50,581 nt of DNA from Bacillota bacterium (GTDB taxonomy: Bacteria; Bacillota; Clostridia; Lachnospirales; Lachnospiraceae). Both the position numbers and the translations under genes were made by a program. Location of the stretch: NCBI GenBank assembly GCA_023415475.1, contig JAEZKL010000161.1, positions 1-50,581 on the forward strand, written 5' to 3'. Numbering within the stretch: position 1 is the stretch's first letter; each line of letters begins with the position of its first letter. Shown here piece by piece: positions 33,525-42,476 of this stretch. The notes below the pieces were generated by a model. The model made no database searches, had not been told where the DNA came from, and was given only the letters and a program-made list of their open reading frames with translations.

Positions 33525-34555
33525 TAAATAATAAACATGATTTAATCCGGATGGGCATAGCTCAGAGAAGAGTACGATTAATAACAGTCACCATACTGCT
33601 GGCTACGCTGACCTTGATATTAGCCAGTCTTATGCTGATTTTCGGCAACACCATCTATCCGCCCGGCATGGTAATCAGAGCACTCCTTGGTGAGCAGATA
33701 AAAGGTGCATCCTTTGCCATTAACACACTCAGATTGCCAAGAATGCTGATAGGATTATTCGTAGGTCTTGCTTTCGGAATAGCCGGAAATACCTTTCAGA
33801 CGATGCTTCGTAATCCTCTTGCCAGTCCGGATATTATTGGAGTTACTTCAGGCTCCAGTGTAGCGGCTGTTTTATGCATCCTGGTACTAAATATTAACGG
33901 AAATATCGTTTCTGTTGCTTCTGTTATATCGGGACTTTTTGTAGCGGCATTGATTTATATCCTTTCCAGGGGTGGAAGCTTTTCAGGCGGCAGATTGATT
34001 TTGATTGGAATAGGAATTCAAGCAATGCTGAATGCGGTGATTTCATTCTTACTGCTAAGAGCGAACCAATACGACGTACCTGCCGCCCTGCGTTGGCTTA
34101 GCGGAAGTCTAAACGGGATGCAGATGAAGGATGTTCCCGGACTATTCGTTGTAGTTGTAGTCTTTGGATTTGTGATAATTATGCTTGGAAGACATCTTAA
34201 GATTTTAGAGCTAGGGGAACAGTCGGCTATTACCCTTGGGTTAAAAGCGGATCGGACAAGGCTCCTGTTGGTTTCATGCTCCGTATTCTTAATTGCTTTT
34301 GCAACTGCGGTGACCGGACCGATTGCCTTTGTCGCATTTCTTGCAGGACCAATTGCCGGAAGACTAGTGGGAAGAGGCAGCTCTAATGTGCTTCCCTCTG
34401 GTTTAGTCGGAGCAGCTTTAGTGCTTGGAGCGGATCTTATCGGCCAATTTGCCTTTGATATCCGGTTTCCTGTAGGAATCATTACAGGAATTCTGGGGGC
34501 ACCCTATCTATTATTTTTACTGATACGTATCAATCGAACCGAAGGTGCAGCATGA
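33521..34555 (+). CDS. FecCD family siderophore permease, second subunit
   Basis: A 344-residue permease homologous to its neighbour. Motifs are LRLPRMLIGLFVGLAFGIAG, TMLRNPLASPDIIGVTSGSS, VTGPIAFVAFLAGPIAGRLV and FPVGIITGILGAPYLLFLL. Two different FecCD subunits are normal for siderophore importers such as FecC/FecD or FepD/FepG. It starts and ends in 4-base overlaps with the flanking genes. Iron control is expected through the Fur box before the operon. Confidence 0.94.
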   Translation: MINNKHDLIRMGIAQRRVRLITVTILLATLTLILASLMLIFGNTIYPPGMVIRALLGEQIKGASFAINTLRLPRMLIGLFVGLAFGIAGNTFQTMLRNPLASPDIIGVTSGSSVAAVLCILVLNINGNIVSVASVISGLFVAALIYILSRGGSFSGGRLILIGIGIQAMLNAVISFLLLRANQYDVPAALRWLSGSLNGMQMKDVPGLFVVVVVFGFVIIMLGRHLKILELGEQSAITLGLKADRTRLLLVSCSVFLIAFATAVTGPIAFVAFLAGPIAGRLVGRGSSNVLPSGLVGAALVLGADLIGQFAFDIRFPVGIITGILGAPYLLFLLIRINRTEGAA

Positions 34556-35361
34556 GAAATACAAATATATTGTCAGCGAAGGGAATCGTAGCCGGATATG
34601 ATAAAAAGACTATCCTTCATGGAATAGATGCTATCATTCCGAGTAATAAAATCAGTGTTATCATAGGAGCAAATGCCTGTGGCAAATCCACCTTATTAAA
34701 GACCTTTGCCAGACTGCTCAGACCATCCTCCGGTGAAATTGTACTTGATGGAAAACAAATTGACCAGATACCTTCAAAGCATTTGGCAAGAGTGTTAGGA
34801 TTGCTTCCTCAATCCCCGGTGGTTCCTGAGGGTATTATTGTGTCAGATTTAGTTGCCAGGGGGCGATTTCCCTATCAGACCTTCTTAAGGGGGATGGGAA
34901 AAAAGGATTATGAAGCAGTGGAAGAAGCGTTAGAAATCATGGGAATCACGGACCTTGCCAATCGGAGTGTAGATGAATTGTCAGGTGGTCAGCGCCAAAG
35001 GGTCTGGATCGCCATGGCTCTTGCACAGCAGACAGATATCCTTCTTCTGGATGAACCCACTACATTTCTTGATATTGCTTATCAGATTGAGATATTAGAT
35101 CTATTAACTGATTTAAACCGCAAGCGCGGCACTACCATCGTTATGGTACTGCACGATATTAATCTCTCCGCACGTTATGCGGATTATATATTTGCTGTTC
35201 ATAAAGGCAATCTTGTTGCCCAGGGTGCACCTTCTGAGGTTATAACAGAGGGCTTGATGAAGCAGGTATTTGGACTCGATTGCTCAGTAATCAAGGATCC
35301 GGTTTCCGATTCACCCCTCATTGTACCAAAGGGAAGGCACTATGTAAGGAATATTGTTTAA
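34552..35361 (+). CDS. Siderophore ABC transporter ATP-binding protein (FecE-like)
   Basis: A 269-residue ATPase with all ABC motifs: Walker A GANACGKSTLL, Q-loop LLPQSP, signature LSGGQRQRVWIAMALAQQ, Walker B ILLLDEPTTFLDI and the switch His in VLHDINLSARYAD. It is the last gene of the four-gene importer operon and powers uptake through the two FecCD permeases. It starts in an overlap with the second permease gene and is followed by a strong terminator. Confidence 0.95.
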   Translation: MRNTNILSAKGIVAGYDKKTILHGIDAIIPSNKISVIIGANACGKSTLLKTFARLLRPSSGEIVLDGKQIDQIPSKHLARVLGLLPQSPVVPEGIIVSDLVARGRFPYQTFLRGMGKKDYEAVEEALEIMGITDLANRSVDELSGGQRQRVWIAMALAQQTDILLLDEPTTFLDIAYQIEILDLLTDLNRKRGTTIVMVLHDINLSARYADYIFAVHKGNLVAQGAPSEVITEGLMKQVFGLDCSVIKDPVSDSPLIVPKGRHYVRNIV

Positions 35362-35369
35362 AATATCTT

Positions 35370-35438
35370 GCAAGAACTACATGAGTCCAGAATACACAGT
35401 TCGACGGTGTATGGGTTGATGTTGTTCTTGCTTTTTTT
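35370..35438 (+). terminator. Terminator of the siderophore operon
   Basis: GCAAGAACTACAT (35370-35382) pairs with ATGTTGTTCTTGC (35419-35431) with one mismatch. An inner ATACAC/GTGTAT stem sits at the tip, and seven T residues follow. Confidence 0.88.
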
Positions 35439-35488
35439 ATGGTGGGTTACTGACATTTAGTAAACCTCTTGCAATTAGCTTAGATTAG

Positions 35489-35516
35489 TTGTCAGGATTA
35501 CATTTTCTGATATAAT
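35489..35516 (+). promoter_or_regulatory. Promoter of the DUF1801 gene
   Basis: TTGTCA (35489-35494) and a perfect TATAAT (35511-35516) are spaced by 16 bases, 79 bases before the start codon. Confidence 0.65.
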
Positions 35517-35594
35517 GAAAGAGAAGCAACTTCACTAAGTTGAAGGGTAATCGGCATTTTGTACTGCATCGAAAATGCAGTATGGGAGGATAAT

Positions 35595-36056
35595 ATGAAG
35601 GATGTGATAAGAGCAGTTGACAATTATATCGAAGTGCTACCGCCAGATAGGAAGGAAGTCATCACGAAGCTTAGGAAGATAATACAGGAGAATTTGCCGG
35701 AGGGCTTTGAGGAGAATTTTAGTTATGGTATGATAGGCTATGTAATCCCCCTATCGCTATATCCTTTGGGCTACCATGCCAAGAAAGGTGAACCGCTCCC
35801 ATTTCTGTCCGTAGCATCTCAGAAGAACTATATCGCTCTATATCATATGGGCCTTTATGCAAATAATGAAATAGAAGAATGGTTTCGAACAGAATATGCA
35901 AAAAGAGTTTCCTCTAAATTGGATATGGGAAAAAGCTGTATCCGTTTCAAAAGCCTACAGCATATTCCTTATGATCTGATCGCGGAGCTGTGCAGCAAGA
36001 TTACTGTACAGGAGTATATTGCGGCATATGAAAAAGCATTAATGAACAGAGAATAG
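35595..36056 (+). CDS. DUF1801 domain protein
   Basis: A 153-residue cytosolic protein starting at ATG 35595 behind GGGAGGA; the upstream in-frame extension to 35559 has no ribosome site. It matches the DUF1801/YdhG-like fold: IEVLPPDRKEVITKLRKII, EGFEENFSYGMIGYVIPL, LPFLSVASQKNYIALYHMGL and MGKSCIRFKSLQHIPYDLI. The family is related to frataxin-like folds and has no settled function in most bacteria; some members are linked to iron handling. Its position just after an iron-uptake operon is suggestive, but it has its own promoter. Confidence 0.85.
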   Translation: MKDVIRAVDNYIEVLPPDRKEVITKLRKIIQENLPEGFEENFSYGMIGYVIPLSLYPLGYHAKKGEPLPFLSVASQKNYIALYHMGLYANNEIEEWFRTEYAKRVSSKLDMGKSCIRFKSLQHIPYDLIAELCSKITVQEYIAAYEKALMNRE

Positions 36057-36154
36057 ACTGTACTACAATTTTGTTGTATAATTGCTTTTATCTGTGTTAA
36101 ATTTGTGTAGCATAGAAAACGCTGAGAAAAGAAGTAGAGGATTAATAATAAAAG

Positions 36155-36964
36155 ATGAGATTAGATCGCTTCCTGGCTGAAGCTAGTGTTGGAACAAAGA
36201 AGATTGTGCGCATCTATGTGAAGGAAGGCAAGGTAACCGTGAATCATCAGACGATAGATAATCCTGCTCTGGAAATAGATGAAAAATCGGATATCATAAG
36301 GTTTCTCGGAAATGAAGTGGTTCATACCGGAAAATTCTATTATATGTTTCATAAACCGGAGGGCTGTATTACTGCAACGAAGGATGTCATGAATAAGACG
36401 GTATTGGATTATTTTGATGCCAGGCACAGCAAGGGGCTATTCCCTGTCGGAAGGCTGGATAAAGACACCGAAGGACTGCTTCTCATGACAAATGATGGTG
36501 AATTCAGTCATGGGCTCATGTTCCCGGATAAGCAAATCGAAAAAACCTATTTCTTTTGGGCCTTTGGCAGCCTGGATCATGAGGCCAAAGCTCGGCTGAT
36601 ATCAGGGATCATGATCGGAGAAGGGGAGCCGCTAGCAAAAGCAATCTGCATCGAAGTGGAAGAGGAAGGCTTATATCATGAGCTTAGGGATCGTATTGAT
36701 TTGTTAAATCTTAAGGAGATCAAGATTGATCCTACAAGGCAGAAGCTTGTATCCGGGTATCTTACCATCACAGAAGGGCGGAAGCATCAGGTGAAGCGGA
36801 TGCTGAAGGCGGTAGGCTGCTATGTGGCTTACTTAAAACGTGTTTCCATCGGCGGATTATTATTGGATGAAACACTTCAAAAAGGCCAATATCGGGAGCT
36901 GACAGAGGATGAGGTCAGAGGCTTGAGCCAAATTGCAGAAGGATTACAGGAGACGAATGAGTGA
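36155..36964 (+). CDS. rsuA: 16S rRNA pseudouridine synthase, RsuA family
   Basis: A 269-residue enzyme with an N-terminal S4 RNA-binding domain (MRLDRFLAEASVGTKKIVRI, about 1-55) and the RsuA/RluB catalytic domain. The catalytic Asp102 lies in VGRLDKDTEGLLLMTNDG; other motifs are YYMFHKPEGCITA, KTYFFWAFG and EGRKHQVKRMLKAVGC. RsuA makes pseudouridine at position 516 of 16S rRNA. An Asp/Glu-rich stretch (VEEEGLYHELRDRIDLLN) is slightly longer than in E. coli. The stop codon overlaps the next gene by 4 bases, so the radical SAM protein is co-translated. The start follows a weak site (GAGGATTAATAATAAAAG). Confidence 0.9.
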   Translation: MRLDRFLAEASVGTKKIVRIYVKEGKVTVNHQTIDNPALEIDEKSDIIRFLGNEVVHTGKFYYMFHKPEGCITATKDVMNKTVLDYFDARHSKGLFPVGRLDKDTEGLLLMTNDGEFSHGLMFPDKQIEKTYFFWAFGSLDHEAKARLISGIMIGEGEPLAKAICIEVEEEGLYHELRDRIDLLNLKEIKIDPTRQKLVSGYLTITEGRKHQVKRMLKAVGCYVAYLKRVSIGGLLLDETLQKGQYRELTEDEVRGLSQIAEGLQETNE

Positions 36965-37836
36965 AAAAGTTTAAGAAGTTTTATATTGAAATAACGAATG
37001 TATGTAATCTGAATTGTGAATTCTGTCCACAGACAGGGCGATCGCCGGAATTCATGAGTATTGATACCTTCCGCAGTATACTGGACCAGATTAAGGAATA
37101 TACCGATTATCTCTATTTCCACGTGAAGGGAGAGCCTCTTCTTCATCCTTTCATCGAAGAATTACTGGATATCAGTCATGAAAAAGGTTTTCGAGTCAAT
37201 ATCACCACCAATGGAACTCAGATTCAAAGGGTAAAGAATAAACTCATGAATAAGCCTGCTCTCAGGCAGATTAATTTCTCCCTGCATAGCTTTGATGGCA
37301 ATGAGGGAGCGAAAGATAAGGCGGAGTATATGGAACATATACTGAGCTTTATCAGAGAAGCCATGGATAAGACAGAGCTGATTGTAGCTCTACGGCTTTG
37401 GAACCTGGAAGAGAATAATGTGGCTAATAAAGAGAAGAAGAGAAACTATGAACTACTTGCCTCCATAGAAAAGGAGTTCGCTTTGCCCTTCAAGATTCAG
37501 GAGAAGGTCACACCCGGCAGCGGAATAAAAATAGCCGAGCGAATCTTTCTGAATCAGGATTATCAATTCAAATGGCCTGACTTAAGGGAGATGGAGGACG
37601 ATGGCATCGGTTTTTGCTACGGACTTCGTAATCAGGTGGCGATTCTGGTGGATGGAACAGTGGTACCTTGTTGTTTGGACGGAGAAGGGATTATAACCTT
37701 AGGAAATATAAAAGATACATCATTTTCTGATATCATCGATGGGGAAAGAGCATCTAAAATTGTCGATGGTTTTTCCAGACGGGAAGCCGTAGAGGAGCTC
37801 TGTAGAAAATGCGGTTACAGAAAAAGATTTGGTTGA
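36961..37836 (+). CDS. Radical SAM protein with SPASM-like C-terminus
   Basis: A 291-residue protein starting at GTG 36961, overlapping rsuA by 4 bases. The CxxxCxxC motif that holds the SAM-binding iron-sulfur cluster is near the start (VCNLNCEFCPQTGRS, Cys15, Cys19, Cys22). TTNG and FSLHSFDG match the barrel motifs. The C-terminus has further cysteines (GFCYGL, VPCCLDGEG, ELCRKCGYRKR), the arrangement of a SPASM or twitch auxiliary cluster domain. Such proteins modify peptides, proteins or small molecules. No precursor peptide gene is beside it, and the co-translation with an rRNA-modifying enzyme gives only a weak hint of RNA or ribosome work. Substrate unknown. Confidence 0.88.
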   Translation: MKKFKKFYIEITNVCNLNCEFCPQTGRSPEFMSIDTFRSILDQIKEYTDYLYFHVKGEPLLHPFIEELLDISHEKGFRVNITTNGTQIQRVKNKLMNKPALRQINFSLHSFDGNEGAKDKAEYMEHILSFIREAMDKTELIVALRLWNLEENNVANKEKKRNYELLASIEKEFALPFKIQEKVTPGSGIKIAERIFLNQDYQFKWPDLREMEDDGIGFCYGLRNQVAILVDGTVVPCCLDGEGIITLGNIKDTSFSDIIDGERASKIVDGFSRREAVEELCRKCGYRKRFG

Positions 37837-37865
37837 GATAGATTATAAAGAGAAGAAGGATGCAT

Positions 37866-38393
37866 ATGAATAATAACGATATTTTGATAAGATTACGGTA
37901 TGCCTTAGATATCAAGGATATCGATATGATGGAAATCTTCAAACTGGGAGGCGTCACCGTTACAAGGGATGAGCTTCAGAGGATATTATTAAAGCCTAAG
38001 AATATCAATCATATTGATATGGATGAGGAAGAGTTTATTGCCGATGAGAATATGAGAAGATGTAATAACTATATGCTGGAATCCTTTTTGAATGGATTTA
38101 TTACCTTTAAGCGAGGGAAGCAGGAAGTGAGACCCGGTGAGCCTGAAAAACAGGCTTATATCATAAAAGATAATAAAGCGGTTAATAATGTTCTGCTAAA
38201 GAAATTGAAAATCGCATTATCACTTACCAGTGAGGATATGCTTGCTATCTTTCAAGCAGCAGGACTCAATCTGTCAAATGGTGAGTTAAGTGCAGTTCTA
38301 CGAAAAGAAGGACAGCGTAATTATAAGGAATGCGGCGATCGGTATGCCAGAAATTTCTTAAAGGGCTTAGCAATCAGATACCGGGATAAATAA
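37866..38393 (+). CDS. DUF1456 (YehS family) protein
   Basis: A 175-residue protein with the duplicated YehS/DUF1456 repeat. The first unit is NNDILIRLRYALDIKDIDMM, the second VNNVLLKKLKIALSLTSEDM; each is followed by a helical segment and a short basic loop (ELQRILLKPKN, ELSAVLRKEGQ). The start is set at ATG 37866, since AAGG lies five bases upstream; ATG 37860 is also in frame. The family is common and uncharacterised. It lies 29 bases after the radical SAM gene and is probably in the same operon. Confidence 0.9.
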   Translation: MNNNDILIRLRYALDIKDIDMMEIFKLGGVTVTRDELQRILLKPKNINHIDMDEEEFIADENMRRCNNYMLESFLNGFITFKRGKQEVRPGEPEKQAYIIKDNKAVNNVLLKKLKIALSLTSEDMLAIFQAAGLNLSNGELSAVLRKEGQRNYKECGDRYARNFLKGLAIRYRDK

Positions 38394-38419
38394 CTTTTTA
38401 TGTCAAACGAGGGGCTTTA

Positions 38420-39007
38420 TTGCAGCAAAAGGATAAAACTAGGTTGGTGAATGAGATGGAACTTGAGAAATATATTGCATTTATTGAAGAAACAGAAAAA
38501 CTAAAATCAGTTGTTCGGACAGCATGGACGAGTAACGGACGAAGAGAAAGTACCGCCGAGCATTCCTGGAGACTTGCGCTGTTCGCAGGTACTCTGAAGG
38601 AGTACTATCCGGAACTGGATCTGGTGAAAATTATCATGATGAGTCTCATTCATGATATTGGGGAGATTTATGAAGGGGATATATCTGCCGCACTATGTCC
38701 TGATAAGGATGACAAGTATGATATGGAGTATAAAGCGGCACAATCTGTGTTTGCACTTCTTCCGGAGCCTCAAGCCAGCCAATTGATGGACATCTGGCTG
38801 GAGTATAATAATAATGCAACACCGGAGGCCAAACTGGTTAAGGCACTGGATAAGGCGGAAACAATCATTCAACACAATCAGGGAGACAATCCGGCGGATT
38901 TTGATTATCAATTTAATCTGGGTTATGGCAAGGAATACTTTAAGAATAATGAGATGCTGGAGCTTCTTAGATCCATAATTGATGAGAGAACCAGTCAAAA
39001 AGGATAG
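38420..39007 (+). CDS. HD domain phosphohydrolase (YfbR-like)
   Basis: A 195-residue HD-domain metal phosphohydrolase. The ligands are visible: EHSWRLALFAG (first His), LIHDIGEIYEGD (His-Asp pair) and KALDKAETIIQHNQ (late Asp). The nearest known relatives are the YfbR/HDDC2 5'-deoxynucleotidases, which remove phosphate from deoxynucleoside monophosphates. TTG 38420 behind GAGGGG is the likely start; a later ATG at 38456 is possible. It is the last gene of the rsuA operon, before a terminator. Confidence 0.85.
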   Translation: MQQKDKTRLVNEMELEKYIAFIEETEKLKSVVRTAWTSNGRRESTAEHSWRLALFAGTLKEYYPELDLVKIIMMSLIHDIGEIYEGDISAALCPDKDDKYDMEYKAAQSVFALLPEPQASQLMDIWLEYNNNATPEAKLVKALDKAETIIQHNQGDNPADFDYQFNLGYGKEYFKNNEMLELLRSIIDERTSQKG

Positions 39008-39045
39008 TTAGTATAAGAAATTCATAAAGAGTATAAGTAAACGAT

Positions 39046-39077
39046 GGCGTGAGAGTGCGGACTTTCGCGTCTTTTTT
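39046..39077 (+). terminator. Terminator of the rsuA-HD operon
   Basis: GGCGTGAGAGT (39046-39056) pairs with ACTTTCGCGTC (39061-39071) through Watson-Crick and G-U pairs around a GCGG loop; six T residues follow. Confidence 0.75.
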
Positions 39078-39285
39078 CTCTCTGAATCCGGTACAAAAAT
39101 AGTTGACTTCAAGTTAGCTTTAGGTGCTATCATAGTGATATTAAATAATATTCAAGTGGAAAGCATTTCAATATAATTGAATTAGAGAACTAGATAAGTT
39201 ATCATGAAGGTGGACATTCTTTACGATGATTGTATATGCTTTTAAGCTTTCGATAGAAGAAACAAAATGACACAGGAGACAAGAA

Positions 39286-42048
39286 ATGAGAAAGTTGGTA
39301 GTCGGTATATTAGCCCATGTGGATGCAGGAAAGACAACTTTGGCGGAAGGCATGCTCTATCTGACCGGAAGTATCAGAAAATTAGGCAGAGTGGATCATA
39401 AGGATGCATTCCTGGATACCTATACGCTGGAGCGTGCCAGAGGAATCACCATCTTCTCAAAGCAAGCGGTATTATCCTATAAAAATATAGAGGTCAACCT
39501 GCTGGATACCCCGGGACATGTGGATTTTTCTGCTGAAATGGAACGGACCTTGCAGGTCCTCGATTATGCGGTTCTGGTCATTAGCGGAAGCGACGGTGTT
39601 CAGGGGCATACAGAAACCTTATGGAGACTTCTGATAAGGTATCGAATACCGACCTTTATTTTTATAAATAAGATGGATTTGGTGGGAACAGACCGATCGG
39701 CGTTGATGAATGTATTGAAAAGAAAGCTGGGTGACGGATGTGTAGATTTCTCGAAGGAACATGATCCGGAAGCTTTTATGGAGAATTTGGCAATTTGTGA
39801 TGAAGAATTGCTGGAGCAATATATGGAGCAGGGAGCACTTAAGCCGGAGGATATTACCTCGGTGATAGCGGAAAGAAAGGTATATCCATGTTATTTCGGC
39901 TCAGCCTTAAAGCTGGAAGGGGTGGAAGAATTACTTGATGGGCTGGAGCGCTATACTCAGACGCCCTCATATCCGGAAACCTTTGGTGCCAAGATTTATA
40001 AGATAACCAGGGATGATCAGGGGAATCGACTGACTCATATGAAGATAACCGGCGGAAGCCTCAGAATTCGGAATCTGCTCTCCAACAATGAGCTGGAGAA
40101 GAGAAAGCTACCATATGGGAACGGATCGATTGAGGGAGAGAAGGAGTCAGAATTCTGGGAGGAAAAAGTGAGTCAGATACGAATTTATTCCGGAGTCAGA
40201 TACGAAGCGGTCGATGAAGTCAGGGCCGGAACAGTATGTGCAGTGGCCGGACTAAGCCGGACCTACCCGGGAGAAGGGCTTGGAATCGAAGCAATCGCCG
40301 ATATGCCAATATTGGAACCGGTATTAAACTATCAGATCCTACTGCCGGAAGGGTGTGATCCCCACAGTATGCTATCCAAGCTTCGTCAACTGGAGGAAGA
40401 AGACCCACAGCTTCATATTGTGTGGTCTGAGCAGCTGAAGGAGATTCAGGTACAGCTGATGGGTGAAGTGCAGATCGAGATTCTAAAGAGTATCATATCA
40501 GAGCGCTTCGGTGTAAATATTGACTTCGGAACCGGTAATATCGTATATAAAGAAACGATTAAGGAACCGGTTATGGGTGTAGGACATTTTGAACCCTTGC
40601 GCCATTATGCAGAGGTGCATCTGCTTCTGGAACCGGATGAGCCGGGAAGCGGACTTTCCTTCGATACAAATTGCAGTGAGGATCTTCTGGATCGCAGCTG
40701 GCAGCGGCTGGTATTGACTCATCTTGAAGAGAAAGAGCATGTGGGAGTATTGACCGGTTCACCGATAACCGATATGAGAATCACATTAATTGCTGGACGT
40801 GCCCATCAGAAGCATACAGAGGGCGGAGATTTCAGACAGGCTACCTATCGTGCGGTGAGGCAGGGCTTGAAAAGAGCCCAAAGTGTTCTGTTGGAGCCGT
40901 ATTATAATTTTAAGCTGGAAATTCCCTCGGAGGCGGTAGGAAGAGCAATGTCCGATATCGTGAGAATGAATGGGAGCTTTAACCCGCCTGAGGTAGCGGA
41001 GGAGATCTCCATCGTTACCGGATACGCCCCGGTTGCTACAATGAGGGGCTATCAGTCAGAAGTTACGGCTTATACCAAAGGTCGGGGACGATTATTTTGT
41101 ACATTAAGGGGTTATCTGGCCTGTCATAATTCGGACGAAGTCATACAGGCTATGGATTATGATAGTGAGAGAGATCCCTATAATCCTACGGGATCCGTAT
41201 TCTGTGCCCATGGTGCAGGCTTTGTAGTGGAATGGGATAAGGTTCCCAGCTACATGCATCTGGATTCTCTTTGGGAACAGCCGGTTCTTAACGACGTGAA
41301 GGAGGCATTCGAGGAGAAGCCGATTGCACCGAAGTCACGTGGGTCCTATAGTGGGTCAATACAGGAGGATAAAGAGCTGGAAGCAATCTTTACCAGCACC
41401 TACGGTCCAATCAAGAGAAAATTGACTTATTCCTCCGGCAGTCTCGGTTATGAGAAGAAGGCCAATGTTGAAAAGACGATGGTAAGACAGCAGCCGGAGG
41501 AAAAGAAAAAGGAGCCTGTGAAGGAATACTTACTGGTAGACGGCTATAATATTATTTTTTCCTGGGAGGAATTGAATGAACTCTCTAAGGTGAATATGGA
41601 TGCAGCCAGGAGCAAATTGATGGATATCTTATGTAACTATCAGGGCTTTAAGAAGTGCATTCTAATCCTTGTTTTTGATGCCTATAAGGTCAAGGGTGGA
41701 TTAGGGGAAGTATTTGATTACCATAACATTCATGTGGTGTACACCAAGGAAGCAGAAACGGCGGATGAATATATTGAGAAGGTAACCCATGAAATGGCCA
41801 GAAATCATCATGTTACCGTTGCAACCTCGGATGCATTGGAACAATTAATCATTCTTGGACAGGGTGCGGTCCGATTTTCAGCAAATGATTTAAAAATGGA
41901 GATCACCCGTGTCAGAGATCAGATACGCAGAGATTATCTGGACAAACAGCAGGGAGGCCGGGCATTTATAGGAGATCAATTCGATGATATACTGGGGCAA
42001 TTTGATGATGAAAGTAATGGGAATGGTATTAAGATAAAAAAATATTAA
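39286..42048 (+). CDS. TetM/EF-G-like translational GTPase fused to Rae1/YacP-type NYN nuclease domain
   Basis: A 920-residue fusion. The N-terminal 650 residues follow TetM/TetO and EF-G: G1 AHVDAGKTTL, G2 RGITIF, G3 DTPGH, G4 NKMD, G5 GSALKLEG, then domain III (LSKLRQLEEEDPQLHIVW), IV (HTEGGDFRQATYRAVRQGLK) and V (IVTGYAPVATMRGYQSEVTA). After a low-complexity linker (about 665-745), residues about 747-905 form a NYN/PIN-like domain: EYLLVDGYNIIFSWEEL, ILVFDAYKVKGG, TADEYIEKVTHEMARNHHVT and VATSDALEQLIILGQGA. This resembles YacP/Rae1, a B. subtilis endoribonuclease that cuts mRNA in the ribosomal A site. The fusion suggests ribosome entry by the GTPase followed by mRNA cleavage. It should not be read as tetracycline resistance. 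Confidence 0.88.
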   Translation: MRKLVVGILAHVDAGKTTLAEGMLYLTGSIRKLGRVDHKDAFLDTYTLERARGITIFSKQAVLSYKNIEVNLLDTPGHVDFSAEMERTLQVLDYAVLVISGSDGVQGHTETLWRLLIRYRIPTFIFINKMDLVGTDRSALMNVLKRKLGDGCVDFSKEHDPEAFMENLAICDEELLEQYMEQGALKPEDITSVIAERKVYPCYFGSALKLEGVEELLDGLERYTQTPSYPETFGAKIYKITRDDQGNRLTHMKITGGSLRIRNLLSNNELEKRKLPYGNGSIEGEKESEFWEEKVSQIRIYSGVRYEAVDEVRAGTVCAVAGLSRTYPGEGLGIEAIADMPILEPVLNYQILLPEGCDPHSMLSKLRQLEEEDPQLHIVWSEQLKEIQVQLMGEVQIEILKSIISERFGVNIDFGTGNIVYKETIKEPVMGVGHFEPLRHYAEVHLLLEPDEPGSGLSFDTNCSEDLLDRSWQRLVLTHLEEKEHVGVLTGSPITDMRITLIAGRAHQKHTEGGDFRQATYRAVRQGLKRAQSVLLEPYYNFKLEIPSEAVGRAMSDIVRMNGSFNPPEVAEEISIVTGYAPVATMRGYQSEVTAYTKGRGRLFCTLRGYLACHNSDEVIQAMDYDSERDPYNPTGSVFCAHGAGFVVEWDKVPSYMHLDSLWEQPVLNDVKEAFEEKPIAPKSRGSYSGSIQEDKELEAIFTSTYGPIKRKLTYSSGSLGYEKKANVEKTMVRQQPEEKKKEPVKEYLLVDGYNIIFSWEELNELSKVNMDAARSKLMDILCNYQGFKKCILILVFDAYKVKGGLGEVFDYHNIHVVYTKEAETADEYIEKVTHEMARNHHVTVATSDALEQLIILGQGAVRFSANDLKMEITRVRDQIRRDYLDKQQGGRAFIGDQFDDILGQFDDESNGNGIKIKKY

Positions 42049-42128
42049 TACTATTGAACGTATGTTATTATAAATAGATATGACACTATTTGAACCATTG
42101 ATCATTTATATAAGAAAAGGAGAAACCG

Positions 42129-42446
42129 ATGAAAATAATTATGTATGGTACCGAAATCTGTCCGGATTGTGTAGAAGCCAAAAAACAGCTGAGTATGGAT
42201 GAAAGTGTTGAATTAGACTATAGAGATATAACAGAAAGTACAAAGCTATTAAAGGAATTCTTAGCCTATCGTGACCATGAGGCAATATTTGGTGCGATTA
42301 AGGAAGAAGGAAGAATCGGAATTCCTTTCTTTCTTCTTGAGGATGGCACAAAGACCTTAGAGATTGAAGAGTATATCAGTATGAAGAAAATTGAAGCTGA
42401 GCAGGCTATCAATTCCTGTTCCATTGACGGAAAAGGACATTGTTAA
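42129..42446 (+). CDS. Glutaredoxin-like protein
   Basis: A 105-residue thioredoxin-fold protein. The active motif CPDC sits at the N-terminus (YGTEICPDCVEAKKQL), and the cis-Pro loop is GRIGIPFFLLEDG. The end carries two further cysteines (NSCSIDGKGHC), a tail recalled from related clostridial proteins. It probably reduces disulfides or mixed disulfides in the cytosol. The start ATG 42129 follows AAAAGGAG. It lies 30 bases before the lactate dehydrogenase gene, so the two are likely co-transcribed. Confidence 0.85.
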   Translation: MKIIMYGTEICPDCVEAKKQLSMDESVELDYRDITESTKLLKEFLAYRDHEAIFGAIKEEGRIGIPFFLLEDGTKTLEIEEYISMKKIEAEQAINSCSIDGKGHC

Positions 42447-42476
42447 AGAGATTAGCTTAACGAAAGGAGATCTTGT

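Noticed and set aside
32921..33538. 205-residue open frame on the minus strand
   Set aside because: It lies fully opposite two FecCD permease genes with complete family motifs, and its product is low-complexity Pro/Ser/Ala-rich; it is a shadow of the real genes.
34018..34482. 154-residue open frame on the minus strand
   Set aside because: Opposite the second FecCD permease, with Ser/Thr/Pro-rich low-complexity product and no ribosome site.
39286..42048. Acquired tetracycline-resistance gene tet(M)/tet(O)
   Set aside because: The protein is about 280 residues longer, has a C-terminal nuclease domain and sits among core genes without mobile elements; resistance cannot be inferred.
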